From: Candidatus Kuenenia hertensis | GTDB lineage: Bacteria > Planctomycetota > Brocadiia > Brocadiales > Brocadiaceae | DNA: 44,119 nucleotides | Assembly: GCA_021646465.1 (NCBI GenBank) | Contig: SOET01000022.1 | Location: 30,737 to 74,855 of the forward strand | Direction: 5' to 3' | Shown: piece after piece, positions 43,878-44,119 of the stretch | Position numbering within the stretch: position 1 is the stretch's first letter | How the letters are laid out: each line of letters opens with the position of its first letter | Notes under the pieces: generated by a model | Told to the model about the DNA's origin: nothing | What the model saw: the letters and a program-made list of their open reading frames with translations, nothing else | Database searches by the model: none | Position numbers and translations under genes: made by a program

Positions 43878-43950
43878 AGGCGGCACTGGGATTCGAACCC
43901 AGGATAACGGTTTTGCAAACCGTGGCCTTAGTCCACTTGGCGATGCCGCC
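43878..43950 (-). tRNA. tRNA-Cys (GCA anticodon)
   Basis: On the minus strand the 73-base sequence has acceptor GGCGGCA paired with TGCCGCC and discriminator T, the expected U73 of cysteine tRNAs. The anticodon stem-loop ACGGTTTGCAAAACCGT has anticodon GCA, and the T-arm CTGGGTTCGAATCCCAG is present. CCA is not encoded. Confidence 0.95.
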
Positions 43951-43987
43951 TATAAGTTCTTTTAATTTTTAGTATTAGAAAACGCTA

Positions 43988-44016
43988 ATCCTATCATTAA
44001 GAAAAAGATTAGGCAA
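43988..44016 (-). promoter_or_regulatory. Candidate promoter for the tRNA-Cys/tRNA-Leu pair
   Basis: On the minus strand TTGCCT at 44016-44011, a 17-base spacer and TAGGAT at 43993-43988 lie about 40 bases before the tRNA-Cys 5' end. Each box matches four of six consensus bases and the distance is sensible. Confidence 0.4.
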
Positions 44017-44119
44017 GAAATTTTTCTTAATTTTCGTATTTTTTACAATAAATTATAGATTTATCCAGCGTTGTCCGGTTAAGTATTTGCGAAGCAAATA
44101 ATCAACAAAATTTTTTTGT

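Noticed and set aside
44061-44119. Possible insertion sequence end at the right edge (GCGTTGTCCGGTTAAG and a small hairpin TATTTGC/GCAAATA)
   Set aside because: It is suggestive of some IS ends, but the window stops before any transposase or second end, so there is no support.

Overview
The window is an AT-rich bacterial chromosome segment of 44,119 bases dominated by protein glycosylation and surface-sugar genes. The gene content suggests a Gram-negative-type bacterium that makes c-type cytochromes by system II (ResB/CcsA) and carries a type II secretion or pilus-type inner-membrane platform. Many unusual TPR-glycosyltransferase fusions are present. An anammox-type planctomycete (Brocadiales) or a similar environmental lineage would fit, but the sequence alone does not prove this and no phylogenetic marker protein is present.

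Layout. (1) Positions 1-3424 hold a type II secretion inner-membrane run on the plus strand: GspL-like (cut by the window edge), GspM/PilO-like, GspC-like, GspF. (2) Positions 3438-9152 hold a dolichyl-phosphate-glucose-synthase-like GT2 facing two membrane GT-C-type proteins that carry PA14 domains (one and two copies). (3) Positions 9306-11773 hold a well-formed promoter, a Gdx/SugE small multidrug-resistance transporter and an exported thioredoxin-NHL-repeat protein. (4) Positions 12251-18694 on the minus strand hold a run of glycan enzymes: a TPR-methyltransferase broken by one frameshift, a TPR-FkbM methyltransferase, a TPR-CgeB-exostosin fusion and a GT2. (5) Positions 19515-34268 on the plus strand start with a 2076-residue multi-domain glycosyltransferase. 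It is followed by an activated-sugar pathway: two SDR sugar epimerases/reductases, a B12-type radical SAM enzyme, a split transketolase, the GDP-heptose enzymes HddA and HddC, and a ColD-like PLP enzyme in which histidine replaces the catalytic lysine.

(6) Positions 34269-37250 are a scar region. A Uma2-family gene is present twice. The first copy is broken by a 267-bp non-autonomous element with IS66-type ends and a perfect 8-bp target duplication. Between the copies lie remnants of a GT2 gene, an MNT nucleotidyltransferase, the tail of an epimerase and the head of a GDP-fucose-synthase-like gene, plus one intact MntA-HepT toxin-antitoxin pair. (7) Positions 37264-40326 hold two paralogous GT2-TPR proteins. 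(8) Positions 40360-43346 on the minus strand hold PpiC, CcsA and ResB for cytochrome c maturation. (9) Positions 43671-43950 hold tRNA-Leu(UAA) and tRNA-Cys(GCA) on the minus strand.

A reasonable joint reading is that region 5 makes an unusual GDP-linked deoxyheptose (or another dideoxy sugar). The TPR-bearing glycosyltransferases and methyltransferases of regions 4, 5 and 7 would assemble and decorate a glycan, and the GT-C membrane proteins may add sugars on the outer side of the membrane. The pathway order and the final sugar are inference.
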